Positions 1 through 7,161 of a stretch of 15,094 nt of DNA are shown here, piece by piece. A program made the translations under genes and the position numbers. How positions within the stretch are numbered: the stretch's first letter is position 1; every line of letters begins with the position of its first letter. The notes beneath the pieces are model-generated. The model saw nothing but the letters and a program-made list of their open reading frames with translations, was not told the origin of the DNA and did no database searches. The DNA is from an uncultured Phycisphaerae bacterium (GTDB taxonomy: Bacteria; Planctomycetota; Phycisphaerae; Phycisphaerales; SM1A02). The stretch lies in contig CAJWSE010000011.1 in NCBI GenBank assembly GCA_913046275.1, forward strand, positions 1 through 15,094, given 5' to 3'.

Positions 1-450
1 CTCGTCTATAACTTTAGCACCAACTAAAAACGCTAAATCAGCTACAGTATCTTTTTTAGTAGGACCAAAGCCTGGTAAGTCAATTATATTAACCTTTATA
101 TTACCTTTTACTTTGTTCATCAGTAAAGCAGATTTAACTTGCTGTGATACTGGAGCTACTATAAGTAACGCTCTACCTTTTTTTATTACATGCTCTAGTA
201 CATTTTGTATTTTTCTTACATTAGGTATTTCAGATGACACTATTAGTACATAAGGATTTTCAAGCTCCGCTTTTTGTTTAATGGATTCACTTTCTGTATT
301 TGCTGCAGAAACAATTTGCTCTGCTTCACGTTTGGCCAATCGAATTGTCCCACCTGTCATCACACGTAGTAAAAACCAGCCAAGAGCTACACCAACGATT
401 AAACTTACGGCCCCAATGCCTAGCTGTAACCAAATATTTGCAGTCATCAT
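1..450 (-). CDS. Chimeric frame: RNase Y N-terminus joined to GroEL-like apical domain (partial)
   Basis: My translation from the ATG at 450 gives 150 residues open to the window edge. Residues 1-30 form one membrane helix (rich in G, V, L, ending GWFLLR), and residues 38-64 are a charged helix (AKREAEQIVSAANTESE...). Together these are the anchor and coiled-coil start of RNase Y, the membrane-bound endonuclease that starts mRNA decay. From residue 61 (AELENPYVL) the text becomes a GroEL apical domain: a PVLE-like helix, LLIVAP, a VNKxxG-like MNKVKGNIKV, then LPGFG and a VISEE-like VIDE end. The family's DRR after PGFG is missing, so this GroEL is divergent. The GroEL part is visibly more AT-rich. 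The RNase Y KH and HD domains are absent. I regard this as an artificial or accidental join, not one working protein. No clear SD precedes the ATG, and a second ATG follows directly. Confidence 0.75.
   Translation of the reverse strand, partial: MMTANIWLQLGIGAVSLIVGVALGWFLLRVMTGGTIRLAKREAEQIVSAANTESESIKQKAELENPYVLIVSSEIPNVRKIQNVLEHVIKKGRALLIVAPVSQQVKSALLMNKVKGNIKVNIIDLPGFGPTKKDTVADLAFLVGAKVIDE
255..275. other. Junction between RNase Y and GroEL-like sequence
   Basis: Both families can contain a short stretch reading (K/E)AELE here: the RNase Y coiled coil, and the GroEL segment just before NPY(I/V)L. The switch falls inside that shared stretch, about 259-273 on the minus strand, and composition changes at the same point. 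A join at microhomology is typical of assembly or amplification chimeras, but a real recombination would look the same from one sequence. Confidence 0.6.
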
Positions 451-455
451 TGTAT

Positions 456-493
456 CTGCGGCATAAACCGCAGCCTTTCACAAGGAGTGAAAG
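456..493 (-). promoter_or_regulatory. Two adjacent hairpins in the presumed rny 5' leader
   Basis: Two perfect inverted repeats stand side by side: CTGCGG/CCGCAG (456-461 with 468-473, 6-nt loop) and CTTTCAC/GTGAAAG (475-481 with 487-493, 5-nt loop). Read on the minus strand, the proximal stem ends 5 nt before the ATG at 450, where a ribosome-binding site would be expected and none is visible. They could control translation or stability of the rny message. On the plus strand they could instead belong to a small RNA ending near 606. Confidence 0.45.
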
Positions 494-584
494 CCAATAT
501 TTACCATTAAATTCCGATCGTCTTCATGTAATACGCAGAGTAATTACACGGAGATAATGAACCGATAGTGCCTTTTATAACACA

Positions 585-606
585 AGGCCTGCTAGGCCTG
601 TTTTTT
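585..606 (+). terminator. Terminator-like hairpin with T6 tail
   Basis: AGGCCT, a GCT loop and a second AGGCCT form a 6-bp GC-rich stem (AGGCCT is its own reverse complement), directly followed by G and six T residues on the plus strand. No gene on the plus strand ends upstream, so it would end either a small RNA starting around 470 or a leader of the permease. The stem is short for a strong terminator. Confidence 0.45.
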
Positions 607-822
607 GGAGGCATCAATATGCCATTGTCTGTGTGCTATATGCACATAACCATAAACAAAATCAATTTATTCAACTGCAGGAATCAGTTTTAAAGCACTT
701 GATTGCAGTTGCCAGCCTACTGGCCAGAACGATCGGCAATGAAACATTGACCGAGAAATCTATGTCGCCATGAACGATTCATGACAACTTATGTAAGAAA
801 CTGTAGTATTCCAAAGTAAACG

Positions 823-843
823 CTTGCCGTCAAGCAAGTTTTT
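823..843 (+). terminator. Terminator-like hairpin just before the permease start
   Basis: CTTGC (823-827) and GCAAG (834-838) pair around a 6-nt loop and are followed by TTTTT (839-843). The ATG of the permease is only 17 nt further on. It may be a weak terminator of an upstream transcript or an attenuator in the permease leader. The 5-bp stem is weak, so it may also be chance. Confidence 0.35.
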
Positions 844-860
844 CGCCGATTCTTCTTCAT

Positions 861-2699
861 ATGCCAAGACTTTTACAATGGTTTCTTCGGTTCAGCATAC
901 TGAACCCCATCTGCACACGCCTAATCGGCGCAGCTTCTCGCCGACGTAGGGATTTATATATTCGATCTGGCTACATTGCCATATTAGGAGTTGTACTACT
1001 TCTTGGCCTATTAAGCCTAACCGCGGCAGGTAGATTTTCACTTCGAGATTTAGCAGCAGGAAGCTCAAGTGTATTCGGTGTTGTTGCAATTACTCAGTTA
1101 ATACTCATTTGCGTCCTAACACCAATGTTCATGGCTGGAGCAATATCGAAAGAAGCAAATCCACGAACATGGGACATATTGCTAACTACTCCCCTTTCAC
1201 CATTACAAATAATATTAGGGAATCTATTCGGGCGCCTCTTCTTCATCATAGCTTTACTCATTGGAACATTGCCAATGATGATTGTGACCCAATTTTTTGG
1301 AGGAGTATCATTAGAAACAATTATTCAAGTACAAATTATTTCAGTTGCACTTGCTCTAATCGTGGCAACAGCCGCCATTGGCATGAGTGTTACTCGTACA
1401 GCAGGAAGAAAAGCTGCGGTAAGTTTTTTCGTGGTAACTGTCTTGTATCTGCTCGTGACACTGGCTATTGATCGATTCTTACGAACACCAATCACAGCTG
1501 GAAGTACAAGCAGCTGGACAACTCTTATAACACCTTTAAATCCCTTTCTTGTTTTAGAAGCCTTACTTCAACCCTCAGGCTATGTAATTCCACAAACAAG
1601 TAATTTATTTTGGCCACTTTCATCGTTCGCGACTAACCCTGTCAGCAGTTGGATTTGGGTTACTTGTATATTGAGCTTTTTTGTTATTGCATTTTCAGCT
1701 AATCAAGTACGTAAAATGGGCGATCGATGTAATAGCAATATTCTTGGAATATCAAAATTATCCAAGGTGACTGAACGCGAGGGGCATGCCGTTTCTGGGA
1801 ACCCAATTGCTTGGAGGGAACGCGTCACTCGACATAGGAACGTAGGTTCAATAATTGCCCGCTGGGGATTCGTTGCACTCTGCCTGCTTGCTTTCATCAT
1901 CTTAACCACTCTGTTTTTAACGAATATGATTCCAAAAGAGATGTATCAGATGCTCTTACTCTTCCTTCTTCTGTCTGAAATAATTATTGTGACTTTTGCT
2001 TCAATTTCATTGGCTGCTTCATCAATCGCCAAAGAGCGAGAAGATGGTTCACTTGATTTACTATTGACAACTGCTATAACACCAAAACTTTACCTTAGTG
2101 GAAAAATTCGAGGATTAACTATGCATTTGTTGCCCATGGTACTTGTTCCATGTTGCACCACAGTAATGCTTGGCTCGCTAATAGCTTTACTCCCTGATTC
2201 ATATTCAATCGCTGGTAATGCAGACATGATACCCTTAAATACCAACGATTTGGATTTGTCGAAAATACCAACGCCAATAGTTTTCTTTTTACCAGCACTT
2301 CTCTTCCCAATTGTTTTTATTCCATATATTGCGTTTTGCATGACGCTTGGATTATTATGGTCCATGCGTAGCAAAGGGACAATATCAGCTATTATCACCA
2401 CACTCTTTTTTGTGTGTGTAATTACTGCTGGGCTAGGGCTGTGCTCGATTCCATTTGGACGCATAGATTTTGCAGGTGCAATATTCAATTCCATTTCTCC
2501 CGTAAACAGCCTCTTTGCTATTTTTGAAATAACATCCAATAAACAGCTTCTCAAAACGACACTATTTGCCACTAACGTACAATTGGGCATCGGTTCATTT
2601 ATTGCTGGAGCAATTTGGTCGAGCGCAAGTGCTGGGCTACTAAGAGCAATGTCCGCGTCATTTGTAGTTACAGTACGGCGACTTGCGGGGAATGCTTAG
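861..2699 (+). CDS. ABC-2 type transporter permease, tandem-duplicated
   Basis: This 612-residue integral membrane protein has about a dozen hydrophobic segments and belongs to the ABC-2 permease group (GldF/NosY-like), which exports substrates using a separate ATPase. The sequence shows two homologous halves. Each begins with an NPI motif (residues 15 and 314), carries a conserved cytoplasmic segment (ISKEANPRTWDILLTTPLS at 95 and IAKEREDGSLDLLLTTAIT at 389), and later has a TPLNPFLVLEAL / SPVNSLFAIFE pair (about 224 and 546). A single polypeptide therefore probably supplies both membrane halves. No ATP-binding subunit lies in the window, so the partner and the substrate are unknown. No clear SD precedes the ATG, but the start fits because the first NPI motif needs it. 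The stop overlaps the convergent gene by 4 nt. Confidence 0.85.
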   Translation: MPRLLQWFLRFSILNPICTRLIGAASRRRRDLYIRSGYIAILGVVLLLGLLSLTAAGRFSLRDLAAGSSSVFGVVAITQLILICVLTPMFMAGAISKEANPRTWDILLTTPLSPLQIILGNLFGRLFFIIALLIGTLPMMIVTQFFGGVSLETIIQVQIISVALALIVATAAIGMSVTRTAGRKAAVSFFVVTVLYLLVTLAIDRFLRTPITAGSTSSWTTLITPLNPFLVLEALLQPSGYVIPQTSNLFWPLSSFATNPVSSWIWVTCILSFFVIAFSANQVRKMGDRCNSNILGISKLSKVTEREGHAVSGNPIAWRERVTRHRNVGSIIARWGFVALCLLAFIILTTLFLTNMIPKEMYQMLLLFLLLSEIIIVTFASISLAASSIAKEREDGSLDLLLTTAITPKLYLSGKIRGLTMHLLPMVLVPCCTTVMLGSLIALLPDSYSIAGNADMIPLNTNDLDLSKIPTPIVFFLPALLFPIVFIPYIAFCMTLGLLWSMRSKGTISAIITTLFFVCVITAGLGLCSIPFGRIDFAGAIFNSISPVNSLFAIFEITSNKQLLKTTLFATNVQLGIGSFIAGAIWSSASAGLLRAMSASFVVTVRRLAGNA

Positions 2700-3403
2700 G
2701 AGCCACCTGTTCGCATAATATTCAAACTATCTGGAAATGGATAGGTTGCATACAGACCTGTTGGCGCGCTCTCCCACATACCTAGCGATGGGTATATATC
2801 ACCCCGATATCCTGAGCCATATATCGTCCTCAAAATTGTTTCAAATGATGGCTCATTGCCATTTTCATCTACAACATGATTCGACTTCGCACCAAGAAAA
2901 CTGACGCTTGCACAGGGCATTCTATCCCAACGGCGCTCAACCATTTCTGCTACTTTTGAGAAGCCTTTCTGTAAATCAGTGAGGGTAAATGATTCTGCAT
3001 TTAATGGCCGAAGCAATGCGAGTACGTTTACCTCATCCATGTCGTATTTCAACACGAGCACTTTGTCTGGTGATCGTTCAGCATAAACTCTTGCATATTT
3101 TGTAATGCTCTCATTGTCCCATTGGCTTGTGGGGATCATCTCACCGAGGGTGCTAATGATTCCATGGCTATTGTCTTCAGGATTCACGCTACAAACAACT
3201 GTTCTATAACGACGATCCATTAAATCAGCGAGTAAAAATTGCCCCCATTGAATTCGAATCTGGTCTCGCTCTTTAGTTACTTTACGGGGGTCACCTGTTG
3301 GCATAATGATTAATCGATTCGCTTGACGATCTGCTTCCATTAATGAATCGCCATCGCCATCATAGATGCGTGGCCGTGAACCTATATTTGGTCTAGTTGC
3401 CAT
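2696..3403 (-). CDS. Unrecognised 235-residue soluble protein, last gene of the pdh operon
   Basis: I do not recognise this protein. It has no signal peptide or membrane segment and is mixed in charge. It contains a basic N-terminus, a stretch RLIIMPTGDPRKVTKERDQI near residues 31-50, a cluster of Asp/Glu and hydrophobic strands in the middle (DKVLVLKYDMDEVNVLAL), and a Gly/Tyr/Pro-rich C-terminus (GSGYRGDIYPSLGMWE). Its start is well supported: an AAGGAG at 3412-3417 sits 8 nt before the ATG. It begins 18 nt after the pyruvate dehydrogenase E2 stop on the same strand, so co-transcription with pdhA-pdhB-pdhC is likely. That suggests, but does not show, a link to the dehydrogenase complex. It is not the E3 subunit, since no FAD- or NAD-binding glycine motif is present. 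Its stop overlaps the stop of the convergent permease gene. Confidence 0.8.
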   Translation of the reverse strand: MATRPNIGSRPRIYDGDGDSLMEADRQANRLIIMPTGDPRKVTKERDQIRIQWGQFLLADLMDRRYRTVVCSVNPEDNSHGIISTLGEMIPTSQWDNESITKYARVYAERSPDKVLVLKYDMDEVNVLALLRPLNAESFTLTDLQKGFSKVAEMVERRWDRMPCASVSFLGAKSNHVVDENGNEPSFETILRTIYGSGYRGDIYPSLGMWESAPTGLYATYPFPDSLNIMRTGGS

Positions 3404-3421
3404 TTTGTTAACTCCTTAGTA

Positions 3422-4705
3422 TCACACTAGCAATGAAGCGGGGTTTTCCATCAACTCTTTAAGTGTTTTCAAATACATCGCCGCCATTGCACCATCGATT
3501 ACTCGATGGTCTAAGCTCAATGTAGCCGACATTTCATTCCCTACAGCAAGTTCGCCATTCCGAATAACAGGCTTCTCAATTGCAGCACCTACCGCTAAAA
3601 TTGCGCTGTTTGGCGGATTAATGATTGCTGTAAAGTGCTCTACGCCGAACATTCCAAGATTCGAAATAGTAAACGTTGTGTCACCCATTTCATCAGGCGA
3701 GAGCCCACTCGTACGAGCTTTATTTGAGAGATACTGCGATTCCTGACTAATGGAGCGAAGACTTTTTGTATCAGCATTACGAATAGTGGCAACCACCAGA
3801 CCTCCGCCGCGCTCTTCTGGAACAGCAACAGCGATGCCAACATTCACAGGACCATGGTACAAAATACAATCTCCACCAAAGGAAGCATTAAATTCTGGAT
3901 TCGAACTCATTGCCAGTGCACAACAGCGAACAAGGAAATCATTTACTGAAAGTTTGACGCCACTTGAAGCAAGTTGCTCATTAAGTGTTGCGCGCATTTC
4001 CAACAAAGGATCCATATCAAAAGACATTGTTACCTGATAGTGGGGAATGGTTTGCTTCGATTCCACCAAACGTGTAGCGATAATCTGCCGCATGTTTGAC
4101 AGAGGCACAACCTTATCTTCTTGCCAAGGTGCTGTTGGAGCAAGCGGCTTAATCGGCTGCGCCGCAGTAGACACTTGCCCAGCGACGACTGAAGACTGCG
4201 TTGTCGTTGCAGCTGCCGTGGTTTCTGTTTTCGTATCAACCAGTTGTAAAATGTCTCGCTTAATGATTCGACCAGATGGACCAGAGCCAGTGACTGTACC
4301 CAGGTCAATCCGATGCTCTTCTGCTAAACGACGAGCGACAGGGCTAACCCTAGAACCCAAATGTTCCGTTTTTGACGCAGTAACAGAAGCAGACGATTTA
4401 ACTTCAGAATTTTCTGGCACTGAAGTTTGAACCAATTCCTCAAGCGGAGCCTCTCCGCCAGCAGGTATATCTCCAGTAAGCGTGGCAATAGTCGTACCAA
4501 CATTAACTTGTTCACCTTCATTGACTACAAGTGATACCACTTTCCCATCGTCAAAAGTTTGCAACTCCATGGTTGCTTTATCTGTTTCAATGTCTGCGAG
4601 TATGTCGCCAGAGGAAACCTCATCACCAACATCAACATGCCAGTGAAGTATTGTCCCTACTTCCATAGTGTCAGAGAGTCTTGGCATAGTAATTTCAATA
4701 GTCAT
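3422..4705 (-). CDS. pdhC: Pyruvate dehydrogenase E2, dihydrolipoamide acetyltransferase
   Basis: E2 forms the core of the pyruvate dehydrogenase complex and passes the acetyl group from E1 to coenzyme A. The 427-residue product has one lipoyl domain (about 1-78, DIETDKATMEL with the lipoylated Lys at 43), an Ala/Thr/Ser-rich linker, a peripheral-subunit-binding domain (119-153, SPVARRLAEEH...GPSGRIIKRDI), a second linker, and the catalytic domain (about 198-427) with the active-site motif HRVIDG at 400-405. The frame is open to 4843, but that extension lies inside pdhB. The ATG at 4705 starts exactly at the conserved lipoyl-domain beginning (MTIEITMPRLSDTMEVGT) and lies 16 nt after the pdhB stop, so I chose it. 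Mitochondrial/alphaproteobacterial-type E2 proteins have the same single-lipoyl layout. Confidence 0.94.
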   Translation of the reverse strand: MTIEITMPRLSDTMEVGTILHWHVDVGDEVSSGDILADIETDKATMELQTFDDGKVVSLVVNEGEQVNVGTTIATLTGDIPAGGEAPLEELVQTSVPENSEVKSSASVTASKTEHLGSRVSPVARRLAEEHRIDLGTVTGSGPSGRIIKRDILQLVDTKTETTAAATTTQSSVVAGQVSTAAQPIKPLAPTAPWQEDKVVPLSNMRQIIATRLVESKQTIPHYQVTMSFDMDPLLEMRATLNEQLASSGVKLSVNDFLVRCCALAMSSNPEFNASFGGDCILYHGPVNVGIAVAVPEERGGGLVVATIRNADTKSLRSISQESQYLSNKARTSGLSPDEMGDTTFTISNLGMFGVEHFTAIINPPNSAILAVGAAIEKPVIRNGELAVGNEMSATLSLDHRVIDGAMAAMYLKTLKELMENPASLLV

Positions 4706-4721
4706 TCGTAAATCTCTACTG

Positions 4722-5720
4722 TTATGCGTTATAAGTAGCAGCACGAACTGCTTCGCAAATTTTCCTTGCATTGGGCAAATAAGCTTGCTCAAGGTTTTGC
4801 GCGTAAGGGGTAGGCACATCATCACTATGTACGCGATGAACAAAATTATCTAACTCATCAAAACAGATGGAGTGAATTTGTGAAGCAATCTCAGAACCCA
4901 CTGAGGCAAATGACCATGATTGGTCTACTACAACGCATGCATTTGTTTTTTGAACTGACTGAACCATCGTATCAATATCAAGTGGGCGAATAGTTCGTCC
5001 ATCAATAATCTCACAGTCAATACCTTCTTTAGCAAGCTCCGCAGCCGCCTCTTCGCAGAAGTGCAACGGGCGACCAAAACTAATAATAGTACAATCCCTT
5101 CCTTCACGACGAATAAGCGCCTTGCCAAATGGAATGGTGTATTCCTCCTCTGGAACATGACCAGTAGTTGAGAGCAGCCGTTCTGATTCAAGGAAAAATA
5201 CTGGGTTGTCATCTTGTATTGCCGTTTTAAGCAAGCCCTTTGCATCGTAGGGGTCATAAGGAATAGCCATTTTTAGTCCTGGAACATTCGCATATAACGA
5301 CTCGACGCACCAAGAGTGAGTTGATGCAAGTTGCCCTCCGGCACCGTCATTTCCACGAAAAACGATGGGGCATCCAAATTGACCGCCAGACATATAAAGC
5401 ATTTTTGCAGCATTATTGAGGATTGGATCTGCGGCAACAAGACTGAATGACCAACTCATAAACTCAACGATTGGCCGCAAGCCACGCATCGCAGCGCCTA
5501 TTGCCATGCCAGAAAAACCACTCTCACTAATAGGCGTATCAATAATTCTTCGAGGGCCGAACTCTTCAAGCATTCCCTTACTTACTTTGTAAGCGCCGTC
5601 ATATTGTGCAACTTCTTCACCAAGAAGAAAAACGCGCTTATCATTTCGCATTTCTTCGCTCATCGCTTCACGAAGAGCTTCTCGGAATTCAATAACTCTT
5701 GATGCAGTTGCTACGCTCAT
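4722..5720 (-). CDS. pdhB: Pyruvate dehydrogenase E1 component, beta subunit
   Basis: The beta subunit pairs with E1 alpha to decarboxylate pyruvate with thiamine diphosphate. The 332 residues match the family over their full length: VFLLGEEVAQYDGAYKVSKG near the N-terminus, then RIIDTPISESGFSGMAIGAAM, the VFRGNDGAGGQ segment and, in the C-terminal transketolase domain, the GRTIRPLDIDTM motif. The usual AxQHSQ segment reads LASTHSWCVES, a conservative variant. The start ATG overlaps the stop of pdhA in an ATGA, so translation of the two subunits is probably coupled, as suits a 1:1 heterotetramer. Confidence 0.94.
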   Translation of the reverse strand: MSVATASRVIEFREALREAMSEEMRNDKRVFLLGEEVAQYDGAYKVSKGMLEEFGPRRIIDTPISESGFSGMAIGAAMRGLRPIVEFMSWSFSLVAADPILNNAAKMLYMSGGQFGCPIVFRGNDGAGGQLASTHSWCVESLYANVPGLKMAIPYDPYDAKGLLKTAIQDDNPVFFLESERLLSTTGHVPEEEYTIPFGKALIRREGRDCTIISFGRPLHFCEEAAAELAKEGIDCEIIDGRTIRPLDIDTMVQSVQKTNACVVVDQSWSFASVGSEIASQIHSICFDELDNFVHRVHSDDVPTPYAQNLEQAYLPNARKICEAVRAATYNA

Positions 5721-6853
5721 GCCTCACCTCTATCTTGCAACATCTCTGGGGCCGAAGTCCCTGTGAATGGACCCCATGAATCAGTGAAGACGTCTTTATA
5801 CAATTCTTCGATCGGAGTCTCTGGCGAATTCTTTGCCCACTCAACTGCTTCTCTCACTTGAGCTTTAACTTGATGGGTCATCTGTTTAATTGCATCAGCA
5901 ACCACATCGTACTCTTCAACAAGTTGCGTAGTCAAAAATGCGATGCAATCTTTTGATTCTTCCACCAACTCTTCGTCTTTCGTCCGATACTTTCTAGGAT
6001 CCGACATAGAGTGACCTTTGTATCGATAGGTTTGTGCTTCAACAAAGTAAGGACGCGAATTCTTACGACACCAGTCAGCAATTGGCTTGAACTGGCTATA
6101 GAGCTCTGTTACATTTTTCCCATCCACAATTGCGTGATCAATGCCAAAAGCTTCAGATTTAACATGCAAATCATTAGCCATTGAAGTGCCACGTTCAATT
6201 GATGTGCCCATTGAATACCTGTTATTCTCCACTACAAAGATGACGGGGATATCCAAAAGACTTGCAAGGTTCATTGTTTCATAGAAACAACCTTGATTCA
6301 ACGCACCATCACCCATAAAACAGAGTGTGACATGATTAGACTTGCCATCATGCAAAATTTCATCTTCATACTTCGTTGCAAATGCTAATCCAGTTCCGAG
6401 TGGGGTTTGCGCACCTACAATGCCATGCCCTCCATATAGATAATGCTCGGCGTCAAACATATGCATTGACCCACCCTTGCCCTTAGCGCAACCGCCAATT
6501 CGGCCAAACATTTCAGCCATGCAATACTTAGGATCCATACCTCTTGCGAGAGCGTGCCCATGATCGCGGTAAGCCAGGACAACTGGATCATCAGGGTTTA
6601 CTGCTGCAATTGTGCCGACTGCGATAGCCTCCTGCCCGATATAGATATGGCAAAAGCCACCAATCAATCTATTTTGATAGCCCTGCATTGTTCTAACTTC
6701 AAATTCACGAATAAGAAGCATTTGACGCAACCAGCCAAGAAGTACTTCTTTTTCTGGAAGAGGCGCTGAATCAAAACTTCGAGCTTGTCTTGAGCCACTG
6801 CCTTGTGAATTCTGGGGGGGTTCTGTGTCAATATTTATCATAAGTGGGTCCAT
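5717..6853 (-). CDS. pdhA: Pyruvate dehydrogenase E1 component, alpha subunit
   Basis: The alpha subunit carries most of the thiamine diphosphate site. The 378 residues include GGFCHIYIGQEA (65-76), the substrate/cofactor loop with YRDHGHALARG (95-105), the Gly-rich GKGGSMHMF, the thiamine motif starting GDGALNQG at 181 and ending ENN at 209-211, and the phosphorylation-loop-like segment YKGHSMSDPRKYRTKDEE. The first ~30 residues are polar and poorly conserved. A GGGAG lies only 2 nt before the ATG at 6853, unusually close; the next in-frame ATG (6841) would be 14 nt away, so the start is slightly uncertain. The promoter at 6870-6878 gives a leader of only about 10 nt. The E3 subunit is not encoded in the window. 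Confidence 0.93.
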   Translation of the reverse strand: MDPLMINIDTEPPQNSQGSGSRQARSFDSAPLPEKEVLLGWLRQMLLIREFEVRTMQGYQNRLIGGFCHIYIGQEAIAVGTIAAVNPDDPVVLAYRDHGHALARGMDPKYCMAEMFGRIGGCAKGKGGSMHMFDAEHYLYGGHGIVGAQTPLGTGLAFATKYEDEILHDGKSNHVTLCFMGDGALNQGCFYETMNLASLLDIPVIFVVENNRYSMGTSIERGTSMANDLHVKSEAFGIDHAIVDGKNVTELYSQFKPIADWCRKNSRPYFVEAQTYRYKGHSMSDPRKYRTKDEELVEESKDCIAFLTTQLVEEYDVVADAIKQMTHQVKAQVREAVEWAKNSPETPIEELYKDVFTDSWGPFTGTSAPEMLQDRGEA

Positions 6854-6869
6854 ATCTCCCTAACACAAC

Positions 6870-6878
6870 ATTATACCA
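6870..6878 (-). promoter_or_regulatory. Extended -10 promoter of the pdh operon
   Basis: Read on the minus strand this is TGGTATAAT: a perfect TATAAT (6875-6870) preceded by the TGn extension. No good -35 hexamer stands 16-18 nt upstream, as is usual for extended -10 promoters. Transcription would begin near 6861-6864, leaving about 8-11 nt before the pdhA ATG. Confidence 0.6.
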
Positions 6879-6949
6879 CGCCTCGGGAGTCCAAATCCAC
6901 AATAAGTCTTCTCAGTTTTAGGTTTAAATCGGACCTGTTTAGTCAAAAA

Positions 6950-7023
6950 CGCGGATGACAGGACTCGAACCTGTAACCTTCGGTTTCGTAGACCGACGCT
7001 CTATCCAGTTGAGCTACACCCGC
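6950..7023 (-). tRNA. tRNA-Arg (anticodon ACG)
   Basis: The reverse complement folds as a full cloverleaf of 74 nt: acceptor stem GCGGGTG/CATCCGC (one G-U pair), D arm GCTC...GAGC with GG in the loop, anticodon stem TCGGT/ACCGA around the loop CTACGAA (anticodon ACG, read as ICG after deamination), a 5-nt variable loop, and T arm ACAGG-TTCGAGT-CCTGT. The discriminator base is G and CCA is not encoded. A run of five T follows the discriminator. It decodes CGU/CGC/CGA arginine codons. Confidence 0.95.
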
Positions 7024-7034
7024 GAGGGATGGGA

Positions 7035-7043
7035 AGAATACCA
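7035..7043 (-). promoter_or_regulatory. Possible promoter of tRNA-Arg
   Basis: On the minus strand TGGTATTCT has the extended -10 form and ends 11 nt before the tRNA 5' end, the expected distance. It resembles the TGGTATAAT of the pdh operon. No clear -35 is seen. Confidence 0.35.
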
Positions 7044-7084
7044 CAGGAGCCACAATATCGCTACATCTAAGCAGTCCATGAGGG

Positions 7085-7112
7085 TTGACTTCCTTCAGGT
7101 TTTTGGGATAAT
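7085..7112 (+). promoter_or_regulatory. Sigma-70 type promoter of rpsT
   Basis: TTGACT (7085-7090) and GATAAT (7107-7112) are separated by 16 nt and match the -35/-10 consensus well. Transcription should start near 7119, just before the leader hairpin of rpsT. Confidence 0.6.
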
Positions 7113-7121
7113 TCCCTGTTC

Positions 7122-7137
7122 GCCCCTCAGTTGGGGC
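7122..7137 (+). promoter_or_regulatory. Hairpin in the rpsT leader
   Basis: GCCCC (7122-7126) and GGGGC (7133-7137) pair around TCAGTT at the very 5' end of the predicted rpsT message, about 24 nt before the start codon. No T-run follows, so it is not a terminator. It could protect the message or act in feedback control by the ribosomal protein; S20 synthesis is autoregulated in E. coli. Confidence 0.4.
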
Positions 7138-7161
7138 ATGAATAGATATTGGAGATTTACT

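Larger units (their letters stand above)
451..860. other. Non-coding region between rny and the ABC permease
   Basis: About 410 bases separate two divergent genes. No reading frame here looks like a protein. It holds the two rny-proximal hairpins, a palindromic terminator-like hairpin at 585-606, an inverted repeat AACTGCA/TGCAGTT near 680-715, and a second terminator-like hairpin at 823-843. I see no convincing -35/-10 pair for the permease; a TTGACC near 749 has no good -10 partner. Confidence 0.6.

Noticed and set aside
281..557. Two small plus-strand frames opposite the RNase Y/GroEL frame
   Set aside because: They are mostly antisense to a frame with clear family similarity, overlap each other in different frames, and show no SD or recognisable motif.
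2090..2590. 166-residue open frame on the minus strand within the permease gene
   Set aside because: It is antisense to conserved permease sequence, has no SD, and its composition looks like the reverse of membrane-helix codons.
4706..4843. Longer start of the E2 gene (46 extra residues)
   Set aside because: The extension lies inside the pdhB coding region, contains no conserved sequence, and the lipoyl domain begins at the ATG at 4705.
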